This document shows positions 1-7,488 of a DNA stretch of 64,000 nt, one piece after another. Every line of letters starts with the position of its first letter. The stretch's first letter is position 1. The position numbers and the translations under genes are program-made. The DNA comes from Kroppenstedtia sanguinis (GTDB lineage Bacteria; Bacillota; Bacilli; Thermoactinomycetales; DSM-45169): contig NZ_JBNPXF010000004.1 in the NCBI RefSeq assembly GCF_050433445.1, forward strand, positions 1 to 64,000, given 5' to 3'. The notes below the pieces were generated by a model, which was given only the letters and a program-made list of their open reading frames with translations, ran no database searches and was not told where the DNA came from.

Positions 1-93
1 AAGTCTCGCCAAGGTCGCTTCCGCTCCCAGGTCTCGCTATGGCAGCACACGACTCCCTTCCGCCGCCCATTTTCTGGTTAATCAACAGCCCTG
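1..93 (+). mobile_element. Right-hand fragment of a miniature element (A/B chimera)
   Basis: This is the 3' part of a miniature inverted-repeat element cut by the window edge. It ends in TTAATCAACAGCCCTG, the right terminal repeat shared by the other copies here. The first 40 bases match the core of family A (copies at 2106 and 18887). The rest, with GGCAGCACACGACTCCCTTC, matches the right end of family B (copies at 26614 and 62158). It therefore looks like a hybrid of the two families. Confidence 0.75.
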
Positions 94-135
94 CAGCTGA
101 AACCTATCCGAAATCATATTTCCATTCTGATGCAT

Positions 136-325
136 CAGGCGTGTTGATTCACCCTATTTCAGGTAGGAAATAGGGTTGGGATGGTGGGGCTTTGATTCGC
201 CTTTGCGCTCTTGGCAAGAGATCGTAGCCCTCCCCCCCAAGCGGTATTTTACGACGGGGGCAATGGGAAGAACGAAAGGATCGTTTCGTTCCTATCATTC
301 ACTTTAGGGTTCATCAACAGCCCTG
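136..325 (+). mobile_element. Miniature element, family A, internally deleted copy
   Basis: It begins CAGGCGTGTTGATT and ends ATCAACAGCCCTG, the shared terminal inverted repeats. The core resembles the copies at 2106-2363 and 18887-19127 but lacks about 60 bp of their middle, including the block that starts CACCCATAGGGCACAAG. I see no convincing target duplication: the flanks are CTGATGCAT and CTCGTAGAC. Open frames running through it are not genes. Confidence 0.75.
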
Positions 326-387
326 CTCGTAGACGTGAAATGAGAGAAGCCGAGTTGGAATTGATCTTGCCAGCTTTTTTTGGTTGT

Positions 388-417
388 TTGCATATCACCA
401 TACAAAGTGTATATAAT
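388..417 (+). promoter_or_regulatory. Promoter of the putative antisense (antitoxin) RNA
   Basis: A -35 box TTGCAT (388-393) and a perfect -10 box TATAAT (412-417) are separated by 18 bp. Transcription would start near 423, at the GGCAAGAGAGAACG motif. No rightward ORF with a ribosome-binding site follows, which suits a short untranslated RNA facing the small membrane peptide gene at 527-622. Confidence 0.6.
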
Positions 418-420
418 ATT

Positions 421-500
421 GGCAAGAGAGAACGTGCTCAGGGAAGCCCCACCGTGGGCCTGTGGCCGTAGGTAAAGTGCCAGCTTTACTTACGGCTTTT
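421..500 (+). ncRNA. Putative antisense RNA of a type I toxin-antitoxin pair
   Basis: A short transcript is predicted from a strong promoter (TTGCAT, 18 bp, TATAAT) to a hairpin terminator at 465-500. In that hairpin GCCGTAGGTAAAG pairs with CTTTACTTACGGC and is followed by TTTT. It points toward the leftward 31-residue membrane peptide gene and should overlap the 3' end of its mRNA, as in convergent type I systems such as TxpA/RatA and BsrG/SR4. Its first 14 bases (421-434) recur inverted at 672-685 near the presumed 5' end of the toxin mRNA. Its RNA nature and function are inferred. Confidence 0.5.
465..500 (+). terminator. Intrinsic terminator of the antisense RNA
   Basis: GCCGTAGGTAAAG (465-477) pairs with CTTTACTTACGGC (484-496), with one mismatch, and is followed by TTTT. 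On the opposite strand the same hairpin would lie in the 3' end of the toxin mRNA. Confidence 0.6.
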
Positions 501-526
501 AAGTGCCCAAAAACAAGGGGTCAACG

Positions 527-622
527 CTACTTCTTCCGGTGGCAACTCTGCCAGTCCAGGAAGAAGCGAGCAACGGCCACAAGGGCGACGAGCAACGCCG
601 CGATTACCTGAAGCCATTCCAT
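527..622 (-). CDS. Small hydrophobic peptide, putative type I toxin
   Basis: This 31-codon ORF starts at ATG (622-620) behind a good ribosome-binding site, AAAGGGGGTGAGG. The peptide begins MEWLQVIAALLV, has one predicted membrane helix (about residues 4-22) and ends in a basic tail, CHRKK. That layout is typical of type I toxins and of peptides annotated as holin-like toxins in Firmicutes. A convergent promoter and terminator (388-500) could make an antisense RNA. The gene sits among miniature elements, apart from the conserved backbone. I recognise the class by architecture only, not by a specific homologue. Confidence 0.55.
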   Translation of the reverse strand: MEWLQVIAALLVALVAVARFFLDWQSCHRKK

Positions 623-696
623 GCGCCTCACCCCCTTTGCCGTAAACTCGGCCCAGGCGGTGAGGCTTTTCCGTTCTCTCTTGCCTATGAATAGAT

Positions 697-711
697 TACC
701 ATGTCATGGTA
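697..711. promoter_or_regulatory. Perfect palindrome upstream of the small peptide gene
   Basis: TACCATG, a single T, then CATGGTA form a perfect inverted repeat with 7-bp arms. It lies just upstream of the predicted 5' end (near 685) of the leftward toxin mRNA, where a promoter is expected. It could be an operator; no regulator gene is adjacent. Confidence 0.4.
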
Positions 712-928
712 GGATAGACTAACCCAAGACCTCATATAGATCAGAAAAGTTGGAGAAGAGTAATTCCTGCACGATTTCCCTTTATATTCTTGAAGGAAGG
801 GTAGTGGAGATCCCACCTGAGAAGCGGGAGAGAGTCCCCCCGAATTTAGGCAGGCATAGGATACAGGGTACCCTTGAAATAAACGAGCTTTCCCGAGCCC
901 CAACAGCCTAATTTTCGTCGGCCACCGC

Positions 929-956
929 ACCACGTGATAAGCCCGTTCATAAGATA
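929..956 (+). promoter_or_regulatory. Possible sigma-K promoter of gerE
   Basis: CATAAGATA (948-956) fits the sigma-K -10 pattern CATAnnnTA, with an AC dinucleotide (929-930) 17 bp upstream as the minimal -35. gerE of B. subtilis is transcribed by sigma-K, so the match fits known biology. The motif is degenerate and could occur by chance. Confidence 0.4.
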
Positions 957-1015
957 ACCTGACTGAGTCCCTGACCCTCGTGTTCCAAGAGCCCGAGCAA
1001 GGAGGGGTGACACAC

Positions 1016-1237
1016 TTGACGAGCAACCAGAAAGGGAAGCCTTTGTTAACCAACAGGGAAAGGGAAGTGTTTGAGCTGTTGGTGCAGGACAAGACGACCA
1101 AAGAGATCGCACAGCAACTCTTTATCAGCGAAAAAACCGTCCGAAATCATATTTCCAACGTAATGCAGAAGTTGAATGTGAAAGGACGGTCGCAAGCAGT
1201 GGTGGAGTTGGTCCGGCTCGGTGAATTGAAAATTTAA
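1016..1237 (+). CDS. gerE: Spore-coat gene regulator GerE
   Basis: GerE is the small LuxR-type DNA-binding protein that acts late in the mother cell with sigma-K to control spore-coat genes. The 73-residue product is essentially one LuxR helix-turn-helix domain (TNREREVFELL, TTKEIAQQLFISEKTVRNHI, KLNVKGRSQAVVEL) and is very close to the 74-residue B. subtilis protein. TTG at 1016 was chosen because AAGGAGG lies 10 bp upstream and the length fits; GTG at 1007 overlaps that site. A strong terminator follows. The neighbours, a MarR regulator and glutamate racemase, match the B. subtilis order. Confidence 0.93.
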   Translation: MTSNQKGKPLLTNREREVFELLVQDKTTKEIAQQLFISEKTVRNHISNVMQKLNVKGRSQAVVELVRLGELKI

Positions 1238-1250
1238 CCCCATCCCTTTG

Positions 1251-1275
1251 CCCTACACCAGTGTAGGGTTTTTTT
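1251..1275 (+). terminator. Terminator of gerE
   Basis: CCCTACAC pairs with GTGTAGGG and is followed by seven T residues. Confidence 0.85.
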
Positions 1276-1312
1276 ATGTGTGGGGTGGATGGTGTCTGTT
1301 CCCATTCACTCA

Positions 1313-2062
1313 TCACAACTTTATTCTAAAATAACGCAGGAGCTTGTCATGAAACTGCTGGTCCGATGTAACCGGGTGTTTCTGTTTGGCCCCGTCCCGG
1401 GCGATAGTCAAAAAATCCTGAGTGAGTGTGATCCTTCCCTGCTCAGTGGCGATGGAGCACATCTTTTTCTGTGTAAACGTGGATGCAGGGGAGGTTTGGT
1501 GATGCTGGCACATGGAGGTGAAGTCTTGTAATTTATAGGGGAGAGTTGTAAAACGATATTCTGTCATCCAATGGCCTTCTATCCTTCTTTGCAGGACATA
1601 GCCTTCTCCATCATCCGTTGCCACCACCCTGTAACGACCGCTGATGTCTTCCACCTCATCCCCGGTTAAAGGCAGTGGATGTCGACAGGAGTCACCGAAA
1701 CCCACATCCACCACATAAGGTATTTCCAATAAGACCAACACAGCCAAATGATCAAATTCGGGACCGAAGGAACCATCTGCCTCCCGCACGCGAGCGGAGA
1801 TAAGACTCGTATGAAATCCGCACTCCTGTAAGAGCCATTGGAACAATCCGTTCAGTTCATAACAAAAGCCGCCCCGGCCCCGCTCCACCACTTTTTCATA
1901 AACTTGGGGCAATGATAAGCGAATCGGTCGGTGAAGAGAGATATCCAGATTTTCAAAGGGAATATGGAGCAGATGGTTCTCCTGCAGCCGGGAGAGAAAT
2001 CGTCGATCCGGATGGCTGACGGTAGAGATCCCGATCCGGTGAAGGTAAGTGGATACATCCAT
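1313..2062 (-). CDS. Arylamine N-acetyltransferase
   Basis: This family transfers acetyl groups from acetyl-CoA to arylamines and hydrazines through a Cys-His-Asp triad. The 249-residue product has the expected motifs: RGRGGFCYELN (Cys67), FDHLAVLV (His105) and VDVGFGD (Asp119). The length is slightly short of the usual 250-280. The start at 2062 follows AAGGAGGGAACC; the frame extends upstream into the miniature element at 2106, but that part is not likely translated. It is transcribed opposite to gerE. I cannot tell the physiological substrate. Confidence 0.88.
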   Translation of the reverse strand: MDVSTYLHRIGISTVSHPDRRFLSRLQENHLLHIPFENLDISLHRPIRLSLPQVYEKVVERGRGGFCYELNGLFQWLLQECGFHTSLISARVREADGSFGPEFDHLAVLVLLEIPYVVDVGFGDSCRHPLPLTGDEVEDISGRYRVVATDDGEGYVLQRRIEGHWMTEYRFTTLPYKLQDFTSMCQHHQTSPASTFTQKKMCSIATEQGRITLTQDFLTIARDGAKQKHPVTSDQQFHDKLLRYFRIKL

Positions 2063-2105
2063 GAGGTTCCCTCCTTGTGGGGGGATAAATATTGATATAG
2101 AAACG

Positions 2106-2363
2106 TAGGCATGTTGATTAGCCATATTTTAGGTAGGAAATAAGGTGGGGATGGGGGGCGATGAAGAGCCTTTGCACCCATAGGGCACAAGTCTCGCCAG
2201 GGTCGCTTTCCGCTCCCGGGTCTCGCTATGCGTTCTTTGCAAGAGATCGGAGCCGTCCCGCCATCCCCGTCCTCTCAAATCATATTTTGCGATGGGGGCA
2301 ATGGGAAGAGTGAAAGGGTCGTTTCGTACCCGTTATCCACTTTATGGTTTATCAACAGCCCTG
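2106..2363 (+). mobile_element. Miniature element, family A
   Basis: It starts TAGGCATGTTGATTAGCC (first base changed from C) and ends ATCAACAGCCCTG. The core is close to the copy at 18887-19127, including CACCCATAGGGCACAAG and GGGTCTCGCTATGCG. Flanking 9-mers ATAGAAACG and ACAGAAGTG agree at 6 of 9 positions, all differences being transitions, which suggests an old, decayed target duplication. It has no credible coding capacity. It lies 43 bp upstream of the acetyltransferase start. Confidence 0.8.
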
Positions 2364-2527
2364 ACAGAAGTGTGTTCTTTCTTGACAACGTTAGATGGAA
2401 AAGGTTGGGGATGATAGAATCATATCATGGTGTGAGCGTGCGGTCTTGAGACTTTATATGGATATTGGATCCGTTGAGGGTCCTGGGGCGGATGGATGAG
2501 GATTTCTTGTCCCATTTTTGTGCACAC

Positions 2528-2556
2528 TTGTGTCAGGCGGATTCACCCGTTACTAT
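2528..2556 (+). promoter_or_regulatory. Possible promoter of the MarR regulator gene
   Basis: TTGTGT (2528-2533) and TACTAT (2551-2556) are separated by 17 bp and lie about 80 bp upstream of the start codon. The stretch from the miniature element to here holds no other gene I can support. Confidence 0.4.
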
Positions 2557-2617
2557 ATTGAATAGGACAGACCCTATCCGTTGCAAGCGAACTTGGGGGG
2601 AACAGATCGGCAAGGAG

Positions 2618-2636
2618 CCGTTAAAGGGGTTAACGG
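2618..2636 (+). promoter_or_regulatory. Inverted repeat covering the MarR gene ribosome-binding site
   Basis: CCGTTAA, AGGGG, TTAACGG is a perfect inverted repeat with 7-bp arms and a 5-base spacer. Its centre contains the Shine-Dalgarno sequence AAAGGGG and it ends two bases before the ATG. It could be an autoregulatory operator, as MarR-family proteins often use, or a hairpin that limits translation. Confidence 0.5.
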
Positions 2637-2638
2637 AA

Positions 2639-3082
2639 ATGGATAATCAAGCGGGTTTGTCAAAAGAGCTGGTGGCCGAAATTGAATGCTTGCTCAGAGA
2701 GATCAGTACAGTAGTGAAACGAAAAGGTCGGGAGATTCTCAATGAATTCCCGATCACTCCTCCACAATTCACCGCTTTATTGTTGCTAAATGATGAAGGG
2801 GACATGACCATCGGTGATCTAAGTCAGAAGATGTATCTGGCATGCAGTACGATGACTGATTTGGTGGATCGGATGGAAAAAAACGAGTTGGTGGATCGAA
2901 TTCGTGATAACCGGGACCGGCGGGTGGTACGGATCCAACTGTTGCAGAAGGGAAAAGAGATCATCGAAGATGTGATGGAGGCCCGTCGGTCCTACTTGTC
3001 TCAAGTGCTGTCCGGTTTTTCCGAAGAGGAAGTGCGGGAGATGACCAAGCACCTCTCGCTTCTCCATCTTGAAATCAAGTAG
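2639..3082 (+). CDS. MarR-family transcriptional regulator (YsmB-like)
   Basis: The 147-residue protein has a MarR winged helix-turn-helix: ITPPQFTALLLL, then the recognition helix region AQKM-like LSQKMYLACSTMTDLVDRME and the wing RIRDNRDRRVVRI. Flanking helices are suited to dimerisation. ATG at 2639 was preferred over upstream frames because AAAGGGG precedes it and MarR proteins of this group start just before the first helix. It lies between gerE and glutamate racemase, the place of ysmB in B. subtilis, so orthology is likely. Its targets and ligand are unknown. Confidence 0.88.
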   Translation: MDNQAGLSKELVAEIECLLREISTVVKRKGREILNEFPITPPQFTALLLLNDEGDMTIGDLSQKMYLACSTMTDLVDRMEKNELVDRIRDNRDRRVVRIQLLQKGKEIIEDVMEARRSYLSQVLSGFSEEEVREMTKHLSLLHLEIK

Positions 3083-3130
3083 ATCTCCTGAGAGATACAC
3101 TCCTCTCCCTGTTTAAACGGATAGGTCTGA

Positions 3131-3161
3131 TCTCCGGAGGGAATGTTTTTTCCTCCGGAGA
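3131..3161. repeat. Hairpin downstream of the MarR gene
   Basis: TCTCCGGAGG and CCTCCGGAGA form perfect 10-bp arms around an 11-base T-rich loop. It may act as a terminator between the MarR gene and glutamate racemase, but the T-run is in the loop, so this is uncertain. Confidence 0.5.
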
Positions 3162-3353
3162 ACTTTCCCGGACTTTGAAGGGAAGTTTTTTAATTCGGCG
3201 GATGTAAGGCTCTATTTCCGGGAAGGGGATATTTGATAGAATCACCACACTCCCGGAAACCCGCACAAACCGCTTTGTTACGAGCTACATATTCTGAACA
3301 AAGGTGACAGCAAGAAAAACGGAGCCAACCTGGTTCATGGGGGATGGAAGGTT

Positions 3354-4196
3354 TTGACTCATCAACATTCTGTAGATAGTGCCATTGGCATTCTGGATTC
3401 CGGTGTCGGAGGTCTCACCGTGGTCCGGGAGGTTTTTCGGCAATTACCCAAGGAAAAAGTTCTTTATTTCGGGGATACCCTCCGTTGTCCCTATGGTCCC
3501 AGATCCTCTGATGAGGTTCGTAGATTCACGCTGGAAATCGTCCGCTATTTGTCCGGGTCTCCTCTGAAAGCCCTCGTGATCGCTTGCAATACTGCCACAG
3601 CCTGCGCTCTCGATGAGGTACGACATCAGGTGAATGTTCCGGTGTTGGGAGTGATCGAACCGGGAGCCCGGGCGGCAATCCAAGTGTCGCGACAAGGACG
3701 GGTCGGGGTGATCGGCACCGAAGGAACGATCCGAAGTTCTGCTTATGAACGGGCATTGAAGCGGATCGACCCCAGGTTGTATGTGGTCAGTCTCGCTTGC
3801 CCCGCCTTGGTTCCCTTGGTAGAGAGCGGGGGGGTGGAGAATGAGGAATCACGTAAAATCTTGAGGGAATCCCTGGCTCCATTGAAGGGTCACAGACTGG
3901 AATCGTTGATTCTGGGGTGCACCCACTATCCCTTGATTTCCTCCATGATCTCCCAGGAGATGGGGCCGGGGGTGGCTCTGATCAGTTCCGCTGAGGAAAC
4001 CACCCGAGAACTGATTGCAATCCTGCGTAGGGATGGACTCCTTCGGGAAGGTCCTTCCCGCCGTCCCGAGGAACATCACTTCTTCACCAGCGGTCACCCG
4101 GCATCCTTCCGCAACATTGCGGAGCATTGGCTCCACCAGCCCCTGCAGGTGGAGCAGGTGGTCCTGCCGGCTTTGGATGAAAGTCGTGTCGGATGA
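3354..4196 (+). CDS. murI: Glutamate racemase
   Basis: It converts L-glutamate to the D-glutamate needed for peptidoglycan stem peptides, by a cofactor-independent two-cysteine mechanism in the cytoplasm. The 280-residue protein shows the family hallmarks: AIGILDSGVGG (Asp15/Ser16), VIACNTAT (Cys78) and LGCTHYP (Cys189, followed by His). The start is a TTG just after GATGGAAGG. The MarR regulator is upstream and gerM downstream, as in B. subtilis, where this racemase is called RacE. A strong terminator follows. Confidence 0.96.
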   Translation: MTHQHSVDSAIGILDSGVGGLTVVREVFRQLPKEKVLYFGDTLRCPYGPRSSDEVRRFTLEIVRYLSGSPLKALVIACNTATACALDEVRHQVNVPVLGVIEPGARAAIQVSRQGRVGVIGTEGTIRSSAYERALKRIDPRLYVVSLACPALVPLVESGGVENEESRKILRESLAPLKGHRLESLILGCTHYPLISSMISQEMGPGVALISSAEETTRELIAILRRDGLLREGPSRRPEEHHFFTSGHPASFRNIAEHWLHQPLQVEQVVLPALDESRVG

Positions 4197-4218
4197 AAAC
4201 CGAGCACCTTGCCCTTTT

Positions 4219-4245
4219 CCCCCGCCGATATGGCGGGGGTTTTTC
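4219..4245 (+). terminator. Terminator of murI
   Basis: CCCCCGCC pairs with GGCGGGGG over a 5-base loop, followed by a T-rich tract. Confidence 0.88.
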
Positions 4246-4274
4246 TATGAATCCAGTCATAAACCAAACAAGTG

Positions 4275-4304
4275 TGATATTTTCCCTCAGGGCTCGTATA
4301 CATG
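4275..4304 (+). promoter_or_regulatory. Possible sigma-E promoter of gerM
   Basis: TGATATT (4275-4281) and TATACATG (4297-4304), 15 bp apart, resemble the sigma-E elements (-35 near CATATT, -10 near CATACANT). gerM of B. subtilis is expressed in the mother cell under sigma-E. The match is approximate. Confidence 0.35.
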
Positions 4305-4340
4305 TACCAGATACTTTTGTCCCAGGAGGGGAAAATACAC

Positions 4341-5378
4341 ATGTGGAACAAATGGTTCAAAGGGCTTGCCCCTTTGCTGATTCTATCCCTAGCCTTGTCA
4401 GGATGTCTGTTCGGTCCTGAAAACGAATCACCCCCCATCGATCCACCCCCCAAAGAGATGGAGCAAAAAGACAAAGATACGGGAGCCTCGGAAGAGAAGG
4501 CAGTGTCCCGGAAACAGGATGAATTGGAGCTATATTTCCTGTCAGATACGGGTTATCTGGTCCCCTACTCCATGAATGTTCCCAAAGTGGAGGGGATTGC
4601 TAAAGAGGCCATGAAGTACATGGTGAAAGGGGGCCCTGCCGAGTCGGATCTTCCAGAAGGATTCAGCGGAATTCTACCGAAGGGGACCGAAGTGAAGGGA
4701 TTGGACATCAAGGATGGGACCGCCGTCATCGATTTCTCAAAAAAATTCCTCGACTACGATGCAAAGATGGAAGAGAAGATCCTGAGTGCAGTCACATGGA
4801 CCCTGACCGGATTTGACTCTGTGAAACGAGTGGATATTCGAGTGAATGGACAGCCACTGAAGGTCATGCCGAAAGGGAAGACACCGGCTCAAGGGATGAC
4901 TCGTAACGGAGGCATCAATCTGGAGGTAGCTCAGGGGGTCGAGGTGAGTAACAGCATGCCGGTCACCTTGTATTTCTTGGGACAGACAAAAGATAATACC
5001 GTATACTATGTTCCAGTCACGCGGATGATCCAACGTCAGGATCACGGAGCAGTGGCGGCGATGAAAGAGTTGATTAAAGGCCCTCAACACGGCTCCGAAT
5101 TAGTCAGCGCTCTGGTTGAATCCACCCAGGTGAACAGTGTCAAGATGAAGGGAGATACAGCCATTGCTGATTTTGGAAAAGAACTGCTTCAATACAGCGA
5201 TGAAAAGAAAGCTTCCCAGGATGCTCTCCATGCGATCGTTCTATCTCTGACAGAAAACACGGCGGCCAAAAAAGTGAAGATTACTGTGGAGGGTAAATCC
5301 AGTGTGGACAGTGAGGGGGGCGAGCTGTTTAACAAACCGGTTCTTCGTCCCAAACGAGTAAACCCCGTCGGACTCTAA
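4341..5378 (+). CDS. gerM: GerM-type spore lipoprotein
   Basis: GerM is a mother-cell lipoprotein that helps assemble the forespore-mother cell channel and the cortex. The 345-residue product has a lipoprotein signal ending LALSGC, an acidic linker, then two copies of the GerM (sporulation and spore germination) domain. These begin near ELELYFLSDTGYLVP and MPVTLYFLGQTKDNTVYYVP; each carries a variant of the DGTAVIDF motif. ATG at 4341 has GGAGGGG upstream and gives a clean signal peptide. It sits between murI and rph as in B. subtilis. Confidence 0.93.
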   Translation: MWNKWFKGLAPLLILSLALSGCLFGPENESPPIDPPPKEMEQKDKDTGASEEKAVSRKQDELELYFLSDTGYLVPYSMNVPKVEGIAKEAMKYMVKGGPAESDLPEGFSGILPKGTEVKGLDIKDGTAVIDFSKKFLDYDAKMEEKILSAVTWTLTGFDSVKRVDIRVNGQPLKVMPKGKTPAQGMTRNGGINLEVAQGVEVSNSMPVTLYFLGQTKDNTVYYVPVTRMIQRQDHGAVAAMKELIKGPQHGSELVSALVESTQVNSVKMKGDTAIADFGKELLQYSDEKKASQDALHAIVLSLTENTAAKKVKITVEGKSSVDSEGGELFNKPVLRPKRVNPVGL

Positions 5379-5415
5379 TCTTTCCCGCATGGATTTATCG
5401 GGATCCGGTCAGGCT

Positions 5416-5444
5416 AAAGAGGTGAACCCGCCTCTTTTTCTTTT
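5416..5444 (+). terminator. Terminator of gerM
   Basis: AAAGAGG and CCTCTTT flank an 8-base loop, followed by TTCTTTT. Confidence 0.8.
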
Positions 5445-5568
5445 GATCAGGAAGCTCGCACCGGCCTCTGGGCTGTGATATAATAATAAACTACTTGTCG
5501 TGGTGTATGATTGACAAGCGGGTTTTCCCCTGCTGTTTCATAAAATATACATAATGGAGGGGTACAAG

Positions 5569-6348
5569 TTGAGGGTGGACGGACGACAATACAACGAGTT
5601 GAGAAAAGTGGAGATGATGTCCGATTACATCAAGCATGCAGAAGGGTCCGTCTTGGTGTGTGTGGGAGATACCAAAGTGATCTGCACTGCATCGGTGGAA
5701 GAACGTGTACCCCCTTTTTTGCGAGGATCTGGGAAGGGGTGGGTGACTGCGGAGTATTCCATGTTGCCCCGTGCCACTCAATCTCGGACCATCCGCGAAT
5801 CCAGCAAAGGCAAAGTAGGCGGACGGACGATGGAAATCCAACGCCTAATCGGGCGCAGTCTGCGATCAGTGATTCAACTAGATCGGTTGGGAGAGCGGAC
5901 TATCTGGCTGGACTGTGACGTCATTCAGGCGGACGGAGGTACCCGTACCGCCTCCATCACCGGGGCCTTCGTAGCCGCGACCCAGGCGATTCACGGGCTG
6001 GTGAAATCGGGAACTTTGAACACGATGCCGATCACTGATTTCCTGGCAGCGACCAGTGTAGGGATCGTGAATGGTCAACCTAGTCTGGATCTTTGCTATG
6101 AAGAAGATTCCAAGGCGAAAGTGGATATGAATGTGGTGATGACCGGTTCTGGGAAGTATGTAGAGATTCAGGGAACCGGTGAGGAATCCCCCTTCACCCC
6201 GGAGGAACTCCAACAGCTTCTGTCTTTGGCGAGTCACGGGACGGAGCAGCTGATCCGTATGCAGAAAGAAGTGCTACAAGAGGCTGCACGTGGGATTGGG
6301 GGGAAGAAGGATGGGGGAAGTAAAAACCACCGCCCAACCGGAAACTGA
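5569..6348 (+). CDS. rph: Ribonuclease PH
   Basis: RNase PH is a phosphate-dependent 3'-5' exoribonuclease that trims tRNA 3' ends and works as a hexameric ring. The 259-residue protein carries the PH-domain sequence VDGRQYNELR, a conserved RTIRESSKGK region, DCDVIQADGGTRTAS and MNVVMTGSGKYVEIQGT. TTG at 5569 was chosen: GGAGGGG lies 6 bp upstream and the product then starts MRVDGRQ as in other family members; the ATG at 5554 overlaps that site. It overlaps the next gene by 38 bp. Confidence 0.95.
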   Translation: MRVDGRQYNELRKVEMMSDYIKHAEGSVLVCVGDTKVICTASVEERVPPFLRGSGKGWVTAEYSMLPRATQSRTIRESSKGKVGGRTMEIQRLIGRSLRSVIQLDRLGERTIWLDCDVIQADGGTRTASITGAFVAATQAIHGLVKSGTLNTMPITDFLAATSVGIVNGQPSLDLCYEEDSKAKVDMNVVMTGSGKYVEIQGTGEESPFTPEELQQLLSLASHGTEQLIRMQKEVLQEAARGIGGKKDGGSKNHRPTGN

Positions 6349-6961
6349 ATGGGTGTTTGCCACCCGCAATTTGCACAAAGTGGCAGAGCTGGATGCCATG
6401 TTTCATTCCGTTTTCGGGATCCACGTGGTGGGGCTGGATCACTTCGAAGAATTGCCTGAGATTGTGGAGGATCGCGACTCTTTTGAAGGAAATGCTATTA
6501 AAAAAGCGGAGACGATCGCCGCAATTTTAGGTCTTCCGGTAGTCGCTGACGATTCTGGATTGTGTGTCGACTTTTTAAAGGGAGCGCCCGGTGTGTATTC
6601 GGCTCGCTATGCGGGTCCCGAAGCGACAGATCAGGCCAACAATGAAAAGTTGTTACAAGCATTAAAAGGAGTTCCGCAAGAGAAGAGAGGGGCTAGGTTC
6701 GTCTGTGTACTCGCTCTGGCGATCCCAGGAAAAGATACGAAAACCTTTCGTGGGGAGTGCAGAGGTCGCATTGCTGAAGAACCCCGGGGGAAGCATGGCT
6801 TCGGTTATGACCCGCTCTTTTTTCTCCCGGAACAGGGGTGCACCATGGGCGAGCTGCCTGCCGAGATGAAAAATCGGATCAGTCACCGATCCCGGGCGGT
6901 CCAGCAGTTACGCGACCTGTTAAAAGATTCCCTTTCTGCGGAAGGGACGACAGGGAGGTGA
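6311..6961 (+). CDS. dITP/XTP pyrophosphatase (non-canonical purine NTPase)
   Basis: It belongs to the RdgB/HAM1 family, which hydrolyses dITP, ITP and XTP to monophosphates to keep deaminated purines out of DNA and RNA. Recognisable motifs are FATRNLHKVAEL, SFEGNAIKKAE, VADDSGLCVD, GAPGVYSARYAG and GFGYDPLFF, ending SHRSRAVQQL. ATG at 6311 follows a purine-rich ribosome-binding site inside the end of rph; the overlap suggests translational coupling. The counterpart in B. subtilis is ysnA, in the same place. Confidence 0.94.
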   Translation: MGEVKTTAQPETEWVFATRNLHKVAELDAMFHSVFGIHVVGLDHFEELPEIVEDRDSFEGNAIKKAETIAAILGLPVVADDSGLCVDFLKGAPGVYSARYAGPEATDQANNEKLLQALKGVPQEKRGARFVCVLALAIPGKDTKTFRGECRGRIAEEPRGKHGFGYDPLFFLPEQGCTMGELPAEMKNRISHRSRAVQQLRDLLKDSLSAEGTTGR

Positions 6962-6968
6962 ATCTGTC

Positions 6969-7484
6969 GTGAGGGTTCTGATTGTGAGTGACAACCATGG
7001 GGAAGAGGATCTTCTGCGGGAAGTGGTGAATCGGGAACAAGCAGATCATGTGATTCACTGCGGAGACTTCTGCACTGAAAGTGCCCAACTTCCGGGAGGA
7101 TTGACAGCAGTCCGGGGGAATTGTGATTGGGTGGAAGCTCCTTGGGAAGCACACTGGGAAGGCGCTGGCCTCCGCTTCCTGATCACCCACGGGCACCGAC
7201 TCCAAGTTGGTTCTTCTTTTCTTCCCTTGCAGTATCGTGCGCAAGAGGTAGGTGCAGAGATCGCCTGTTTCGGACATACTCATATTCCATTGTCAGAGTG
7301 GGTAGGCGGTGTGTTATTGATCAATCCTGGGAGCTTGGTGAGTCCTCGGGGGGGATTTCCCCAACCGTCTTATGCGATGTTGGAGACCACCGAGGGAGCG
7401 GATGTCATCGTCTCATTCTTCACACCGGATGGGGAGCGTCTTCCCGGATTGGGTGGGAAATTCCCCGCTGTTAAAGGGGAGTAA
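6969..7484 (+). CDS. YfcE/YsnB-type metallophosphoesterase
   Basis: A 171-residue calcineurin-like phosphodiesterase with the metal-binding signatures in order: SDNHG near the N-terminus, HCGD, RGNCD, THGH and FGHTH. The family hydrolyses phosphodiesters with Mn2+; the natural substrate is not known. It starts at GTG 6969, 7 bp after the pyrophosphatase gene, completing the rph-ysnA-ysnB operon seen in B. subtilis. Confidence 0.92.
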   Translation: MRVLIVSDNHGEEDLLREVVNREQADHVIHCGDFCTESAQLPGGLTAVRGNCDWVEAPWEAHWEGAGLRFLITHGHRLQVGSSFLPLQYRAQEVGAEIACFGHTHIPLSEWVGGVLLINPGSLVSPRGGFPQPSYAMLETTEGADVIVSFFTPDGERLPGLGGKFPAVKGE

Positions 7485-7488
7485 CCCC

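Noticed and set aside
211..471. 86-codon open frame
   Set aside because: It runs through a miniature element and the antisense promoter, has no ribosome-binding site, and its residues resemble no protein.
2228..2449. 73-codon open frame
   Set aside because: It lies mostly inside the family A element and is an artefact of its sequence.
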